64,000 bases of DNA. It comes from Gammaproteobacteria bacterium (GTDB taxonomy: Bacteria > Pseudomonadota > Gammaproteobacteria > Xanthomonadales > Wenzhouxiangellaceae). The notes under the pieces are model-generated. The model ran no database searches, had not been told where the DNA came from, and was given only the letters and a program-made list of their open reading frames with translations. The DNA is taken from NCBI GenBank assembly GCA_018819105.1, contig JAHJQV010000004.1, positions 78,983 through 142,982 of the forward strand, given 5' to 3'. Shown piece by piece: positions 47,949 to 56,277 of the stretch (within the stretch, counting starts at the first letter, position 1; every line of letters begins with the position of its first letter). The translations under genes were made by a program, and so were the position numbers.

Positions 47949-48920
47949 TCATTGTGCTGGCTGATACGGTTGCACATTGTCACCATTGAACAGATAGGCG
48001 GCCGGATTGTCTTCCAGCTTGAGCAACATCGTGTCCAGCCGTTGCAGCAGGCTGCGCATGTCCTCCAGCGCCGGACCAACCTGGGTCAGCCCCTGCCCGG
48101 CGAACTGGCTGATGGCATCACTGTTGCGCTGCAACAGGGCGCGCATTTCCTCAGCCAGCTGGCGGGCTTCTGCGGCAGCGTTGCGCACGTCAGCCCCGGT
48201 CGCAGCCAGGTCATCGCCAAGCTGCTCGCCATGACGCTCCCAGAACGACAGCAACTCATCACTCAATTGCTGCAGCCGCTGCATGCTGGTCTGCATGCCG
48301 GCACTGGCAGTGTTCAGATTGCTCAGCGTGGCGCTGATGTGATCTCGGTTTTCGGCCACGGTGGTGGTCACCTGCTCGATGTTGACAATGGTCTGCTCGA
48401 TGCTGCTCAGGGTCTCATCGGTGATCAGCTCGTTCATGCGTGTAACCAGGTCATTGATGTTGGAAAACACACTGCCGCCGCTGCTCAGCAGGCTCTGCAG
48501 CTCAGAGGTTTCTGCCACAATCAGGGGAATATCGCGTGCGCTGCTCTGGCTCAGCATCGGGCTGTCCGCTGAGCCACCTTCCAGTTCGATGTAGGCCTGC
48601 CCGGTAAAGCCCATGAAGCCCAGCGTCGCGCGGGTATCGCTGCGCACCGGTGTGTCCTGATTGACCCGCACCCTGGTAATTACCCGCGACGGGTCCGTGG
48701 GATCAACCTTCAGCTCGGTGACCTCGCCGACCTGAATGCCGTTGAACAGTACCGGGCCGCGCTGCCCCAGACCGGTGATGGCCTCCTCGAAGACGATGTC
48801 GTAGTAGTCGAAATCGCGATCGATGGAATATTTGCCCAGCCAGACGACAAACACGAACAATGCCAGTGACACGGCAATCGTGAATGCGCCAATAAGAATG
48901 TAATTCGCTTTCGGTTCCAT
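47949..48920 (-). CDS. MCE/MlaD-family lipid transport protein
   Basis: A 323-aa inner-membrane-anchored protein with one N-terminal helix (about 8-28) and one MCE domain (about 38-118, with YYDIVFEEAITGLGQRGPV and FTGQAYIELEGG). A long helical C-terminal part follows (150-300), as in single-MCE proteins that form a hexameric hydrophobic tunnel. It carries lipids between the membranes together with the ATPase/permease encoded just upstream. The C-terminal helices are longer than in E. coli MlaD (183 aa), which suggests a needle-like assembly closer to PqiB-type lipid bridges. Confidence 0.9.
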   Translation of the reverse strand: MEPKANYILIGAFTIAVSLALFVFVVWLGKYSIDRDFDYYDIVFEEAITGLGQRGPVLFNGIQVGEVTELKVDPTDPSRVITRVRVNQDTPVRSDTRATLGFMGFTGQAYIELEGGSADSPMLSQSSARDIPLIVAETSELQSLLSSGGSVFSNINDLVTRMNELITDETLSSIEQTIVNIEQVTTTVAENRDHISATLSNLNTASAGMQTSMQRLQQLSDELLSFWERHGEQLGDDLAATGADVRNAAAEARQLAEEMRALLQRNSDAISQFAGQGLTQVGPALEDMRSLLQRLDTMLLKLEDNPAAYLFNGDNVQPYQPAQ

Positions 48921-48929
48921 GCCTGCCTA

Positions 48930-49751
48930 CTATAGCCCAGTGTCGCTGGTGTCGCCGCGGTCAACCTGGCCGCGTCTGCCGCGCGGCCCGGAGAAATACG
49001 CCTTGATCCAGGGGTGGTCAAAATTCGCCACCTCGTCCAGTGTGCCGATGGTGATCAGCCGGCCCTCACCCAGCACGGCAACACGATCACAGATCGCGTG
49101 CAGTGTATCCAGATCGTGGGTAACCAGAAACACCGTCAAGCCCAGCGCATCACGCAGCGTCTGCAGCAGTCGATCGATGGCGGCAGCCGAGATCGGATCC
49201 AGCCCGGCAGTCGGTTCATCCAGAAACAGAATCTCCGGATCCAGGGCCAGTGCCCGGGCCAGACCGGCACGCTTGCGCATGCCGCCGGACAATTCCGAAG
49301 GATACTGATTGGCGGCCTTCAGCGGCAGTTCCGCCAGCAGCATCTTCATGTCGGCCAGATCCTGCAACAGGGCATCACCAACCTTGTAATGCTCCTTGAT
49401 CGCCAACTGGATGTTTTCGGTGACGGTCAGGGAGCTGAACAGGGCCCCATCCTGGAACATCACTCCGAGCCGCAGATCACACAGGTTGTCGCTGTCATCC
49501 AGCATTTCACCCAATGGCTCACCGAACAACTCGATCACTCCGCTGCGGATTTTCTGCAGGCCGACGATGGAACGCAGCAGCACCGATTTGCCACTGCCCG
49601 AACCACCGACAACACCCAGTATCTCACCCCGGCGCACATCAAGATCGAGACCATTGTGCACCACATTCGCACCGAATGCATTGACCAGATCGCGCACCCG
49701 GATGACCGCATCATCAGGATCTCCGGCCGGCGTCTGCTGCGTGTCGGTCAC
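48930..49751 (-). CDS. ABC transporter ATPase, MlaF-like
   Basis: A 273-aa ATPase with Walker A GGSGSGKS (49-56), the ABC signature SELSGGMRKR, Walker B EILFLDEPTAGLDP and the H-loop TH. It powers lipid movement with the MlaE-like permease. It starts with GTG overlapping the permease stop (GTGA), so it is translationally coupled. The order permease-ATPase-MCE-lipoprotein matches a minimal Mla/MCE transporter. I leave the symbol blank because the operon is not the classic mlaFEDCB arrangement. Confidence 0.92.
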   Translation of the reverse strand: MTDTQQTPAGDPDDAVIRVRDLVNAFGANVVHNGLDLDVRRGEILGVVGGSGSGKSVLLRSIVGLQKIRSGVIELFGEPLGEMLDDSDNLCDLRLGVMFQDGALFSSLTVTENIQLAIKEHYKVGDALLQDLADMKMLLAELPLKAANQYPSELSGGMRKRAGLARALALDPEILFLDEPTAGLDPISAAAIDRLLQTLRDALGLTVFLVTHDLDTLHAICDRVAVLGEGRLITIGTLDEVANFDHPWIKAYFSGPRGRRGQVDRGDTSDTGL

Positions 49752-50878
49752 AGACCCAACTGTTCGAACAACACGGCGAACATGGCATCGGTGGTCAGCA
49801 CCAGAAAAATTGACTGTACCACCGACGAGGTGGTGTGCTGGCCCACCGATTCGGCACTGCCGGAGACCTTGAAGCCTTCCAGGCAGCCGACCACTCCAAT
49901 CAGAAACGCGAACACCGGCGCCTTGGAGATGCCCACCCAGAAATGCTGGATGTCGGTGAAGTTGTAGATTCTGCTGGCATAGGCGGCCGGGGAAATGTCC
50001 AGCACCAGTGCCGACACCAGCATGCCACCCAGCAGGCCGGACAGCATGCCGATAAAGCTCAACAGCGGCAGGGTGAACAACAGTGCCACCACTCTGGGCA
50101 TGACCAGCACGCAGACCGGATCCATGCCCAGTGTTTTCAGCGCATCGATCTCCTCATTGCTTTTCATCGAGCCGATCTGGGCGGTGAACGCGCTGCCCGA
50201 GCGCCCGGCCAGCAGAATCGCTGGCAGCAGCGTGCCGAACTCACGCAGAAAAGCGTAGCTGACCATGTCCGGCGTGTAGATGGTGGCACCAAAATCGCGC
50301 AGCACCGAAGCGCCCAGAAACGCCACCGTGGAGCCGACCAGAAAACTCAGCAGGGCCACGATCGGCACCGCATCAAGTCCGACGTGCTCCATATGAAAAA
50401 CCAGCGAGGTCCAGCGCAGCCGCCAGGGCTGCAGCAGGTTGCGGATGGTGGTGGTGATGACCACGCCGATAAAATGAGTCAGCAGCTTCAATTGCTGTGC
50501 AGCATCCACCACCCACATGCCGATGCGCTGCAACAGATCTTGCAGCCAGCGGTCGGCGGGTTTGCGACTGCGATCACCATCGCAAATGGCTGCGGCCAGT
50601 GCGGTCAGAATCATCCGGTGTGCTTCACTGACCCGGTTCAGCTTCTGCGGCAGCGCCTCCGGTCTGGGCATGCCCAGCAGTTGCAGCAGTAAGAGTGCAC
50701 CGGTGGTATCCAGGCGCTGCAGCGCATGCAGATCCAGTGTGCCAGGCTGCCGCGCGGAGCGGCCTGCGTCCTGGCTCAGTGATTCCAGTTGCTCGACATG
50801 CCGCAACACCCAGTCACCACTGATCTCTGCAACCGCAGACGGTTCATGAGCTGAGAAGTGCAGTGCCGGCTTGCTCAT
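49748..50878 (-). CDS. MlaE-type permease with N-terminal STAS domain
   Basis: A 376-aa inner-membrane permease. The first 110 residues look like a STAS domain (LDLHALQRLDTTGALLLLQLLGM); MlaB is a separate STAS protein in E. coli, so this is effectively an MlaB-MlaE fusion. The MlaE domain (about 140-376) has several membrane helices with HVGLDAVPIVALLSFLVG and GMDPVCVLVMPRVVAL. ATG 50878 has GGGAGG 5 nt upstream, better than the ATG 3 nt before it. It overlaps the ATPase start and follows a synthase-like gene by 63 nt. Confidence 0.9.
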   Translation of the reverse strand: MSKPALHFSAHEPSAVAEISGDWVLRHVEQLESLSQDAGRSARQPGTLDLHALQRLDTTGALLLLQLLGMPRPEALPQKLNRVSEAHRMILTALAAAICDGDRSRKPADRWLQDLLQRIGMWVVDAAQQLKLLTHFIGVVITTTIRNLLQPWRLRWTSLVFHMEHVGLDAVPIVALLSFLVGSTVAFLGASVLRDFGATIYTPDMVSYAFLREFGTLLPAILLAGRSGSAFTAQIGSMKSNEEIDALKTLGMDPVCVLVMPRVVALLFTLPLLSFIGMLSGLLGGMLVSALVLDISPAAYASRIYNFTDIQHFWVGISKAPVFAFLIGVVGCLEGFKVSGSAESVGQHTTSSVVQSIFLVLTTDAMFAVLFEQLGL

Positions 50879-50924
50879 CATGTCCTCCCAAATCAATCAT
50901 TATAACGATCACGCCATCACCATC

Positions 50925-50966
50925 CTGTCACGATCGCCCTGTCACGACCGCCCTGTCACGATCGGC
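50925..50966. repeat. Three tandem 14-bp repeats
   Basis: CTGTCACGATCGCC, CTGTCACGACCGCC and CTGTCACGATCGGC lie head to tail. They span the stop codon region of the synthase-like gene, between that gene and the mlaE-like start. Possible replication slippage or a binding array; no function shown. Confidence 0.55.
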
Positions 50967-51907
50967 GATAGCCTGGCGATGCGCCAGTATGACCAGGCCA
51001 GCCCCGGGGTGATGCCGCTACAGGGCTGGTCATGCCCGCTGCCGGTACGTCTTTGCAGTCGTTGCGCCAGCACCCGGTTGTCGGCCTGCCACATGCGTCG
51101 CTGCCAATGCTGGGCAGCAGGCAACGGCTGGCCGGCGGCATCAGCCGTACTCAGCTGCGCGTCCACAGCCAGCAGATCGGAGAGCAGCGCTCCCGGACAA
51201 TGCCATGGCGGCAGTGGTTTTTCATGCGCTGGCGCATCCGATGCATGCCGATCTGCATGCGGTGGCGGCATGGCATCGAGCTGCAGACCATGTCTGGCGC
51301 GCAGCGTCATCGGCAGGTTGTGATACAGCCAGTTGCGCTGTGGCAACGTGTTGATCTGCTGCAGCAGCAGCCGTCGGGCATGCACCGAGGCTGCCGCCGG
51401 ATTTGCCTCATCCTGTGCTGCTTCCCATGCAATGTGTTGCGGCAGCTGCGCCGGGCACTGCAGCCAGATGTCCAGCCAGTCCATGGGACGTGCCAGTCGC
51501 CAGCACCAGGCCCTGAGCGCAGCCACATCAGCCAGCACCGGCGGCTCCACTGTCCGCTGTAGATCCTGCAGCCAGTCGACCAGAGGTATGCACTGAAAAA
51601 ACGCGCTACGGCTGTCGCGGCGCAACTGCTGCAGGGCCGGATGCTGCATGCTGGCGGTATCCTCTGCAAGTGGTGACTTTACTTGCTGCAGCAACTGCTG
51701 CATGGCATCGGCCCACCAGCCCAGCTTGTGCGCAGCCACCTCTGACGATGAGCTGTCCATGGCAGACTGCAGCATGGCAGCCAGCACACCTGACAACAGC
51801 AGCAGATCATCACGCCGGTCCGGGGGCAAAAACGCTTCCAGCAAAGGCCATTGCGGGTGCTGTCGCAGCATCTGCTCGCGACACCAGATTCTGGCTGCCG
51901 GCAGCAT
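50942..51907 (-). CDS. Divergent squalene/phytoene synthase-like protein
   Basis: A 321-aa protein that resembles the trans-isoprenyl diphosphate synthase fold (EAFLPPDRRDDLLLLSGVLA, HKLGWWADAMQQLL, HPALQQLRRDSR) but shows neither of the DxxxD Mg-binding motifs of squalene or phytoene synthases. A catalytic condensation is therefore doubtful. Assembly-factor-like relatives (NDUFAF6 type) also lack them. It starts 5 nt after hslO and precedes the Mla genes, suggesting a membrane-lipid or quinone-related role. Function uncertain. Its 3' end carries a 14-bp tandem repeat. Confidence 0.55.
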   Translation of the reverse strand: MLPAARIWCREQMLRQHPQWPLLEAFLPPDRRDDLLLLSGVLAAMLQSAMDSSSSEVAAHKLGWWADAMQQLLQQVKSPLAEDTASMQHPALQQLRRDSRSAFFQCIPLVDWLQDLQRTVEPPVLADVAALRAWCWRLARPMDWLDIWLQCPAQLPQHIAWEAAQDEANPAAASVHARRLLLQQINTLPQRNWLYHNLPMTLRARHGLQLDAMPPPHADRHASDAPAHEKPLPPWHCPGALLSDLLAVDAQLSTADAAGQPLPAAQHWQRRMWQADNRVLAQRLQRRTGSGHDQPCSGITPGLAWSYWRIARLSPIVTGRS

Positions 51908-51912
51908 CCGTC

Positions 51913-52797
51913 TTACTGCAGCGATGCAGAGCCCGGCACGCTGTGCTCGCCGGAGGCAAACAGCTGGGCGATGTCGACGCGGTCAAAACGGTAGATGCGA
52001 CCACAATGTTCACAGTCTACCGTGACCTCACCGCGTTCTAGCAGCAATGCGGTGATGTCGTCCTGCCCGAGCTGCAGCAACACCGACGCCACCCGTTCAC
52101 GCGTACAGGTGCAGCGATACTGGGGTTGCCTGCGCTCAAACAGCAGCAGTTCATCTTCAGCAAACAGGCGCGCCAGCATGGTCTGCGGTGGCTGCTGGTG
52201 CAGTTCACCCGGCTGCAGCGTATCCAGCATCAGCCCCAGACGATGCCAGTCATCGGCAGCCATGTTGCCGGGCATGCGCTGCAGCATGATACCGGTCGGT
52301 CGCTGCTGATCAAAATGCAGCATAAACCGGGTCTGCAACTGTTCTGATTGGGCAAAATAATGCTCCAGCGATGCCGCCAGGCCGGCATCTTCAGGCAATT
52401 GCCGGTGATCGCTCAAAGCCACCATGCCCTGGGACAGCATCTTGTCCTGATCGTACAGCATCAGTGCCAGCACACCATCGTCGATGGCCGGCAAGGCCGA
52501 CGGCAGTTCACCGGATTCGCTGCAGGTGGCGGCCGCGCGCACATGCAGTTGCTGATCACAATCGGCAGTGAGCAGGCGCAGCGCACCGCTGCCCCGGATC
52601 TGCAGACCCAGCTTGCCACGGTCCTTGATGCCGGCCCGCAACATGCTGATCGCCAACAGCGACTGCGCCAGCCAATCGGCCACCGGTGCCGGATAATTGC
52701 GGTGCGCGGCCAGCTGCTGCCAGCATGCACCAAGGTCGGCAATGGCCCCGCGCACCGGCAGGCCGGAAAAGCCGAAACGCAAGACGTAGTCGCTCAT
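51913..52797 (-). CDS. hslO: Redox-regulated chaperone Hsp33
   Basis: A 294-aa holdase activated by oxidation. The zinc switch has CxC at 229/231 (YRCTCTR) and CxxC at 262/265 (DCEHC), as in E. coli Hsp33. Under oxidative stress the zinc is lost, disulphides form and the protein binds unfolding clients. The ATG at 52797 overlaps the phosphatase stop (ATGA); a GTG two codons upstream is the alternative. It is in the long efp-to-Mla run. Confidence 0.96.
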   Translation of the reverse strand: MSDYVLRFGFSGLPVRGAIADLGACWQQLAAHRNYPAPVADWLAQSLLAISMLRAGIKDRGKLGLQIRGSGALRLLTADCDQQLHVRAAATCSESGELPSALPAIDDGVLALMLYDQDKMLSQGMVALSDHRQLPEDAGLAASLEHYFAQSEQLQTRFMLHFDQQRPTGIMLQRMPGNMAADDWHRLGLMLDTLQPGELHQQPPQTMLARLFAEDELLLFERRQPQYRCTCTRERVASVLLQLGQDDITALLLERGEVTVDCEHCGRIYRFDRVDIAQLFASGEHSVPGSASLQ

Positions 52798-53555
52798 CGA
52801 CACGCCGAAGACAGTGTATCGGGCTCGCTGTCCTGATCGGGCGGGTTCTGGTCGCGCTGAACTTGCTGTGATTGGTCGCCGTCTGACGCATCAATAATTT
52901 GTTTAATAAAATCATGCATCTGATTGATTTTCATAAAAATGTAATCAGCCACATCCTGACCGAACTGGTCCGCCTCACCATAGCCCCAGGCCACCGCTGC
53001 GGTGCTGCAGCCAGCCGCCTGCCCGGCTTCAATGTCACGCAGATCATCGCCCACCATCAGCAGTTGCGAGGCTGGCAGTTGCACTTGCTCCGCAGCCATC
53101 AGTACCGGCAGCGGCGAGGGTTTGGCGGCTGCGGCGGTGTCACCGCAGATCACCGCCCCGGCACGCTGATCCCAGCCCAGCGAGCGCAGGATGGGCAATG
53201 TCAGGGACTCGTACTTGTTGGTGACAATGCCCCATGGCATTCCAACGGCCTCGATCATCTGCAACATGACCTCGATGCCGGGATAGGCCTCGCTGTGGCT
53301 GCAGCCCAGTTCGGCATAGTGGTGCAGGAAATCGCTTTTTGCCTGTGCCAGGTCGGCCCCGGACACGCCGGGCAGCCCCAGCTCGAGCATGCCCTGGGCA
53401 CCGCGCGAGACGCCTTTGCGCACCGCAGCCACCGACACCGGCGGCAGATCGAGATCGGCACGCACGCGGTTCAGGGCGGCGGTCAGATCCGGCGCGCTGT
53501 CCAGCAGCGTACCATCGAGATCGAACAACAGTCCTTTGATCAGCCGGCTGGTCAT
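52794..53555 (-). CDS. HAD-IA phosphatase, Gph/MupP-like
   Basis: A 253-aa HAD-family phosphatase with motif I LFDLDGTLLDSAP (Asp nucleophile), motif II VTNK and motif III/IV KPSP...MVGDDLRDIEAG. Annotated relatives are phosphoglycolate phosphatases. In Pseudomonas, however, the gene in the same position (after mtaD and ubiG) is MupP, a MurNAc-6-phosphate phosphatase of cell-wall recycling, so that is an equally good candidate. A hydrophilic C-terminal extension of about 32 residues (Q/D/P-rich) goes beyond the usual 220-225. It starts 1 nt after the ubiG stop. Confidence 0.9.
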   Translation of the reverse strand: MTSRLIKGLLFDLDGTLLDSAPDLTAALNRVRADLDLPPVSVAAVRKGVSRGAQGMLELGLPGVSGADLAQAKSDFLHHYAELGCSHSEAYPGIEVMLQMIEAVGMPWGIVTNKYESLTLPILRSLGWDQRAGAVICGDTAAAAKPSPLPVLMAAEQVQLPASQLLMVGDDLRDIEAGQAAGCSTAAVAWGYGEADQFGQDVADYIFMKINQMHDFIKQIIDASDGDQSQQVQRDQNPPDQDSEPDTLSSACR

Positions 53556-53556
53556 C

Positions 53557-54276
53557 TCAGTGATCCGGTTTGCGGGCATGCAACAGGTAATTGATCAGCG
53601 GCCGTCCGCCGACACTGGCCCGGCGCGTCAGAGGATTGTAATGCAGTGCGCTGATGTCCATGACCTGCAAACCGGCCTGTCGACACCACGCCGCCAGCTC
53701 CGCAGGACGGATGAAGCGCTGGTAATGATGGGTGCCGCGCGGCAGCAGGCCGAGCACATATTCAGCCGCGACGATGCCCAGTGCAAATGCCAGCGGGTGA
53801 CGGTTCAGGGTGCTGAAAAACAATTCCGCACCGGGTCTGGCGATGGCGGCGCAGGCACTGACCACGGCCGCCGGATCAGGCACATGCTCAAGCATCTCCA
53901 TGCAACTGACCACATCCATGGCCGCTGGCGCTACCACAGCAAAGTCTTCCACCGTGCTGTGGCGGTAGTCCACCTCGATGCCGCTCTCCATGCCATGCAG
54001 GCGCGCAACATCCAGCACTTCGTCGGCAATGTCGATGGCGGTGACCTGCGCGCGCTGACGGGCAAGACTTTCAGCCAGAATGCCACCGCCGCAACCCACA
54101 TCCAGCACCGCACTGCCGTTGAGGTTGACCGCCCGCATGATGTAGGACAACCGTGCCGGGTTGAGGTCATGCAGCGGCCGCATCGGTCCTTCACGATCCC
54201 ACCAGGTGCTGGCCATGGCGGCAAACTGATCTCGCTCATGGGCATCGACATTGTCGGCCTGTGTGCTTGTGCTCAT
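53557..54276 (-). CDS. ubiG: Ubiquinone biosynthesis O-methyltransferase
   Basis: A 239-aa SAM-dependent methyltransferase for both O-methylation steps of ubiquinone synthesis. SAM-binding VLDVGCGGGILAES begins at 58, the N-terminal TWWDREGPMRPLHDLNPARL is diagnostic for UbiG, and RHYQRFI-like residues appear near the end (THHYQRFI). The ATG at 54276 overlaps the upstream deaminase stop (ATGA). It follows mtaD and precedes the HAD phosphatase, the same order as in Pseudomonas. Confidence 0.96.
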   Translation of the reverse strand: MSTSTQADNVDAHERDQFAAMASTWWDREGPMRPLHDLNPARLSYIMRAVNLNGSAVLDVGCGGGILAESLARQRAQVTAIDIADEVLDVARLHGMESGIEVDYRHSTVEDFAVVAPAAMDVVSCMEMLEHVPDPAAVVSACAAIARPGAELFFSTLNRHPLAFALGIVAAEYVLGLLPRGTHHYQRFIRPAELAAWCRQAGLQVMDISALHYNPLTRRASVGGRPLINYLLHARKPDH

Positions 54277-55607
54277 GGCTGTTGGGTTCCGATTCGCTGC
54301 TGCCATTTTTTCGTGCTCTGTCTGATGCGCTCGATGTCCAGGGTCTGTGGTTCGCGATCTCGCAAAAGCTGCCTGCCTGCCACCCAGACATGCCGCACCT
54401 GCTGTCGACTGGTGGCATACACCAGATGGGAGAAAATTTCGTGCATGGGCTGGGTATCGGGTTCACTGAGATCAATGCTGCAGAAATCAGCCTGCTTGCC
54501 GGTTTCGATGCTGCCGATCCGATGCGCCAGATTCAGCGCACGGGCCGCATTGATGGTGATCATCGCCAAGGCCTGACTCGCCGGCACCGCTTCCGGATCG
54601 GCGCTGACCCCTTTGGCCAGCAGGGTGGCGGTGCGCAGCTCACCAAGCAGATCCAGATCGTTGTTGCTGGCGGCACCATCGGTACCGACCGTGACGTTGA
54701 CCCCGGCCTGTTGCAGCTTCCACAGCGGACAAAAACCGCTGGCCAGCTTCAGGTTCGATTCGGGACAATGCACCACATGCACGCCCGCCTCGGCCAGCAG
54801 CGGCATGTCGGCATCTGCCAATGCGGTCATGTGCACCGCAATCAGACGCTCATTAAGCAAGCCCAGTTGCTGCAGCCGCGGCAACGGCGCGAGACCAAAC
54901 TGTGCTTTGCTGTCGGCAATTTCGCCGCTGGTTTCAAGCAGATGCAGATGAATGCGCAAATCGTGTTCAGCCGCCAGATCGCGCATGCGCACAAAATCCG
55001 CATCGCTGACCGAATACGGCGCGTGCGGAGCAAAGCTCATGGCGATCAGTGCATCGTCCTGACAGCATTGCTGCAGTGCCATGGCGCGCGCAAAGTAGCC
55101 ATCGCTGTCTTGTGCCCAGGGGGTGGGAAAGTTGATCACCGGCGCGCCCATGACCGCACGCATGCCGGCGGCGCGGGTCACCTCGGCGGCGACATCGGGG
55201 AAAAAATAACTGTCGTTGTAGCAGGTGATGCCACCGCGCAGATATTCCAGGCAGGCCAGGGCAACCCCGTCGCGGACGTATTCCTCGCCCAGCCAGCGCT
55301 GCTCGGCCGGCCAGATGTGATCATGCAGCCAGGTCATCAGCGGCAGGTCATCGGCCAGGCCGCGCAGCAGGGTCATGGCCGAATGCGTGTGCATGTTGAT
55401 CAGTCCGGGCAGCAGCACCTGATCGGGCAATGCCACACGCTGCACTTGCGGATGGCGCTGGGCCAGTTGCGCGACCGGCAGAATGTCGGCAATGACATCG
55501 CCACTAACCACCACCGCATGGCCGGTGAGCACAGCACCGACCGGCTGCATGGTGATCAGCCAGTCGGGGATCAGCGCATACTGCCTGCTGTCGGCGGTGA
55601 CCGTCAC
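54273..55607 (-). CDS. mtaD: TRZ/ATZ family amidohydrolase, MTA/SAH deaminase type
   Basis: A 444-aa amidohydrolase-superfamily enzyme with the metal site [13 protein letters not shown] (His 73, His 75), [22 protein letters not shown] and the terminal Asp in [10 protein letters not shown]. This family deaminates 5'-methylthioadenosine, S-adenosylhomocysteine or related purines; the substrate cannot be fixed from sequence. The start appears to be GTG at 55607, overlapping the efp stop; the AAGGA is unusually close to it, so translation may depend on coupling. Its location before ubiG fits disposal of the SAM by-product SAH (inference). Confidence 0.88.
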   Translation of the reverse strand: MTVTADSRQYALIPDWLITMQPVGAVLTGHAVVVSGDVIADILPVAQLAQRHPQVQRVALPDQVLLPGLINMHTHSAMTLLRGLADDLPLMTWLHDHIWPAEQRWLGEEYVRDGVALACLEYLRGGITCYNDSYFFPDVAAEVTRAAGMRAVMGAPVINFPTPWAQDSDGYFARAMALQQCCQDDALIAMSFAPHAPYSVSDADFVRMRDLAAEHDLRIHLHLLETSGEIADSKAQFGLAPLPRLQQLGLLNERLIAVHMTALADADMPLLAEAGVHVVHCPESNLKLASGFCPLWKLQQAGVNVTVGTDGAASNNDLDLLGELRTATLLAKGVSADPEAVPASQALAMITINAARALNLAHRIGSIETGKQADFCSIDLSEPDTQPMHEIFSHLVYATSRQQVRHVWVAGRQLLRDREPQTLDIERIRQSTKKWQQRIGTQQP

Positions 55608-56173
55608 TCCTTGACCCGGCCGACGTATTCCGCCTTGCGCGTGTCCACCCGGATCACCTCACCTTCGCTGACGAACAGGGGCACCCGGACCACGGCACCG
55701 GTTTCCAGCGTGGCCGGCTTACCACCACCGCCGGAGGTGTCTCCACGCACGCCGGGGTCGGTCTGGGTGATCTGCAACTCGACAAAGTTGGGCGGCTCTA
55801 TGGTCAGCGGCTGGCCATTCCACAGCATCATGCTGCACATGTCCTGCTCTTTCAGCCATTGCGCATTGTCGCCGATCTGGGCGGCATCGGCCGCGTACTG
55901 CTCGAAAGTTTCCGGGTGCATGAAATGCCATTGCTCACCATCGTTGTACAGGTATTGCACCGGCGTTTCGAAAATGTCGGCGGCATCCACCGAGTCGCCC
56001 GATTTGAAGGTGCGCTCCAGCACCCGGCCGCTTCTCAGATTGCGCACCTTGACCCGGTTGAATGCCTGCCCCTTGCCCGGCTTGACGAATTCATTGTCGA
56101 CGATGTTGTAGGGGTCTCCATCGAGAATGATCTTCAAGCCACTGCGAAATTCGTTGGTACTGTAACTGGCCAT
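55604..56173 (-). CDS. efp: Translation elongation factor P
   Basis: A 189-aa EF-P that rescues ribosomes stalled at polyproline. The beta3-beta4 loop VKPGKGQAF places the modifiable residue at Lys 34; the divergent epmB gene supports (R)-beta-lysylation as the modification. ATG 56173 begins the normal [15 protein letters not shown] start; upstream in-frame sequence is not conserved. It is the first gene of the long minus-strand run and overlaps mtaD by 4 nt. EpmA is not in the window. Confidence 0.97.
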   Translation of the reverse strand: MASYSTNEFRSGLKIILDGDPYNIVDNEFVKPGKGQAFNRVKVRNLRSGRVLERTFKSGDSVDAADIFETPVQYLYNDGEQWHFMHPETFEQYAADAAQIGDNAQWLKEQDMCSMMLWNGQPLTIEPPNFVELQITQTDPGVRGDTSGGGGKPATLETGAVVRVPLFVSEGEVIRVDTRKAEYVGRVKE

Positions 56174-56277
56174 GTCTGGGTCTCTTGCTGCGGTTGAATG
56201 CAACCCTGCCGGCAGTCATCTCGACCCGCCTGCTCGGTTACAATGAATTCAGGAACCTTTGTATTTTACTGTAAACC

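Noticed and set aside
50942..51907. A carotenoid or hopanoid gene cluster
   Set aside because: The synthase-like protein lacks DxxxD motifs and no cyclase, desaturase or other pathway gene is nearby.
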